From Pseudomonadota bacterium (lineage in GTDB: Bacteria > BMS3Abin14), in NCBI GenBank assembly GCA_016937135.1, contig JAFGWO010000285.1, positions 1 through 7,465 on the forward strand: a stretch of DNA of 7,465 nt, given 5' to 3'. The position numbers were made by a program, and so were the translations under genes. Each line of letters begins with the position of its first letter. The stretch's first letter is position 1. Below the pieces are notes generated by a model. It did not search any database and was not told where the DNA came from. It was given only the letters and a program-made list of their open reading frames with translations. Positions 6,395-7,465 of the stretch are shown here, in pieces.

Positions 6395-7465
6395 TTACCC
6401 GATCTCCCCTCTCACGAACATCCCCATCAGCTCGTGGCCCTTTTCTATCCTTATCCCCCCCCTGGCGTCCTCCTCGTTAAAGGACCTGGCCGATCCGGGA
6501 CCGCTTCCGGAGCGGAAAACGGCAAAAGGGACTGGCTCCGGGGAGTGGGTTTTCAGTTCAAGCGGCGTCGCGTGGTCAGGAAGGAGAAGAACGCTGAAAT
6601 CACGGAACTTTCCAAGTCCCTCGATGACCTTTCCGACGACCCTCGAGTCAAAATCCTCCAGAGCCCGGATCTTGTTTTCCAGGCTGCCGCTGTGTCCGGC
6701 CTCGTCGGGGGCTTCCACGTGCAGATAGACCAGATCCACGCCATCCAGGGCTTCGATGGCCGCCGCGGCCTTCCCCTCGTAATCGGTATCGAGATACCCG
6801 GTTGCGCCGGGAACGTTTATGATTTGAAAACCCACGGTGGCCCCGAGCCCCTTCATGAGGTCGACGGCCGTGATCATTGCCCCCGACAGCCCAAAACGGT
6901 CCCGGAAGCTCTCCATCTCTGGCTTTTTCCCCTGTCCCCAGAGCCATATGGCATTAACCGGTTTTTTCCCAATCTCCTTGCGCCTCCGGTTGGCGGGGTG
7001 GTCGGCCAGCAGCCGGAGCGCCCGCGCTTCCAGATCAAGGATCCTGGGGGCAGCCTCCCCTTCCGGCCAGCCATCCGAGATCGGGCGATCGGTCAGATCG
7101 TGGGGAGGAACGGCTTCAAACCGGGATTCGCCGCCCTTCCAGACCATGAGATGGCGGTAGGATACTCCCTTGTGAAAGACAACCTCTTCGGTTCCCAATC
7201 GGGTTGAAAGGGCCTCAAGGAAAGAGGCCGCCTCCTCTTCGGAAGGGTGGCCGCCTGCGAAATCCACCATGACCAGGTCCCGGGAAAGGACCCCCTGAAG
7301 ATCGGTATCGAGGCCTGAAAGGGTATCCCTAGCGAGGGTGACGAGGTTGCATCGGAAGGCCACATCGTCCGGCCCGAGGGAAAGACCCATCCCCGCCGCC
7401 TCGATGGGGGAACGGCCCGAGTAGACAGCCGCGGGATCGTAGCCCAGCACGGAAAGATTGGCCAC
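6395..7465 (-). CDS. ApgM-type phosphoglycerate mutase homologue, probable homoserine kinase (5'-truncated)
   Basis: Alkaline-phosphatase-superfamily protein of the archaeal-type, cofactor-independent phosphoglycerate mutase group; 356 residues are visible. The gene runs off the right edge: the terminal GTG codon is the valine of the conserved (S)DVANLSVLGYDP motif, not a start, and about 50-60 residues with the first metal ligands and the nucleophile are missing. Seen here are RCNLVTL, the metal-site motif HVEAPDEAGH (H249, D254, H258 of the visible part) and LLLPDHATP (D297, H298). The subgroup found beside threonine genes in genomes without a classical ThrB is described as 'proposed homoserine kinase' (TIGR02535). 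The lysC gene directly downstream supports that role, phosphorylating homoserine toward threonine (inference). Glycolytic mutase (apgM) is the alternative, so no symbol is given. Stop TAA at 6395-6397. Confidence 0.85.
   Translation of the reverse strand: MANLSVLGYDPAAVYSGRSPIEAAGMGLSLGPDDVAFRCNLVTLARDTLSGLDTDLQGVLSRDLVMVDFAGGHPSEEEAASFLEALSTRLGTEEVVFHKGVSYRHLMVWKGGESRFEAVPPHDLTDRPISDGWPEGEAAPRILDLEARALRLLADHPANRRRKEIGKKPVNAIWLWGQGKKPEMESFRDRFGLSGAMITAVDLMKGLGATVGFQIINVPGATGYLDTDYEGKAAAAIEALDGVDLVYLHVEAPDEAGHSGSLENKIRALEDFDSRVVGKVIEGLGKFRDFSVLLLPDHATPLELKTHSPEPVPFAVFRSGSGPGSARSFNEEDARGGIRIEKGHELMGMFVRGEIG

Overview
The window looks like a piece of chromosome from a moderately GC-rich, free-living anaerobe-type bacterium. 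The best guess is a member of the former Deltaproteobacteria (Desulfobacterota/Desulfuromonadota and relatives). Four things point that way: the long citramalate synthase, a phosphoglycerate-mutase-like protein beside aspartokinase, the cysE / Rrf2 regulator / nifS order, and 7-8 bp tandem repeats between genes. This placement is inference from gene content; no phylogeny was run. There is no sign of phage, transposon, plasmid, CRISPR, tRNA or rRNA.

All seven supported genes lie on the minus strand, so transcription runs from the right edge to the left. From right to left the first block is amino-acid biosynthesis: a 5'-truncated ApgM-type phosphoglycerate mutase homologue that probably serves as homoserine kinase (6395-7465), aspartate kinase lysC (5056-6279) and citramalate synthase cimA (3388-4986). 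LysC opens the aspartate family, the ApgM-like protein would phosphorylate homoserine on the threonine branch, and CimA opens the threonine-independent route to isoleucine. lysC also carries a well-placed internal start that could give a separate regulatory (beta) subunit.

A 229-bp gap with a symmetrical hairpin separates cimA from a small membrane-anchored helix-hairpin-helix (ComEA-like) protein (2616-3158). A 187-bp AT-rich gap follows. It carries a good sigma70-type promoter whose -10 region is overlapped by a perfect 10-bp palindrome.

That promoter drives a tight three-gene sulfur/Fe-S operon: cysE (serine acetyltransferase, cysteine supply), an IscR-like Rrf2 regulator with three cysteines and a histidine placed for a cluster, and a NifS/IscS cysteine desulfurase. 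The logic is cysteine synthesis, Fe-S/cysteine sensing and sulfur release from cysteine. The left edge, right after nifS, is a heptamer tandem repeat that runs off the window.

No wholly new system is evident. The points most worth a second look are the putative non-orthologous homoserine kinase, the internal start in lysC, the short-period intergenic repeats and the candidate operator in front of cysE.
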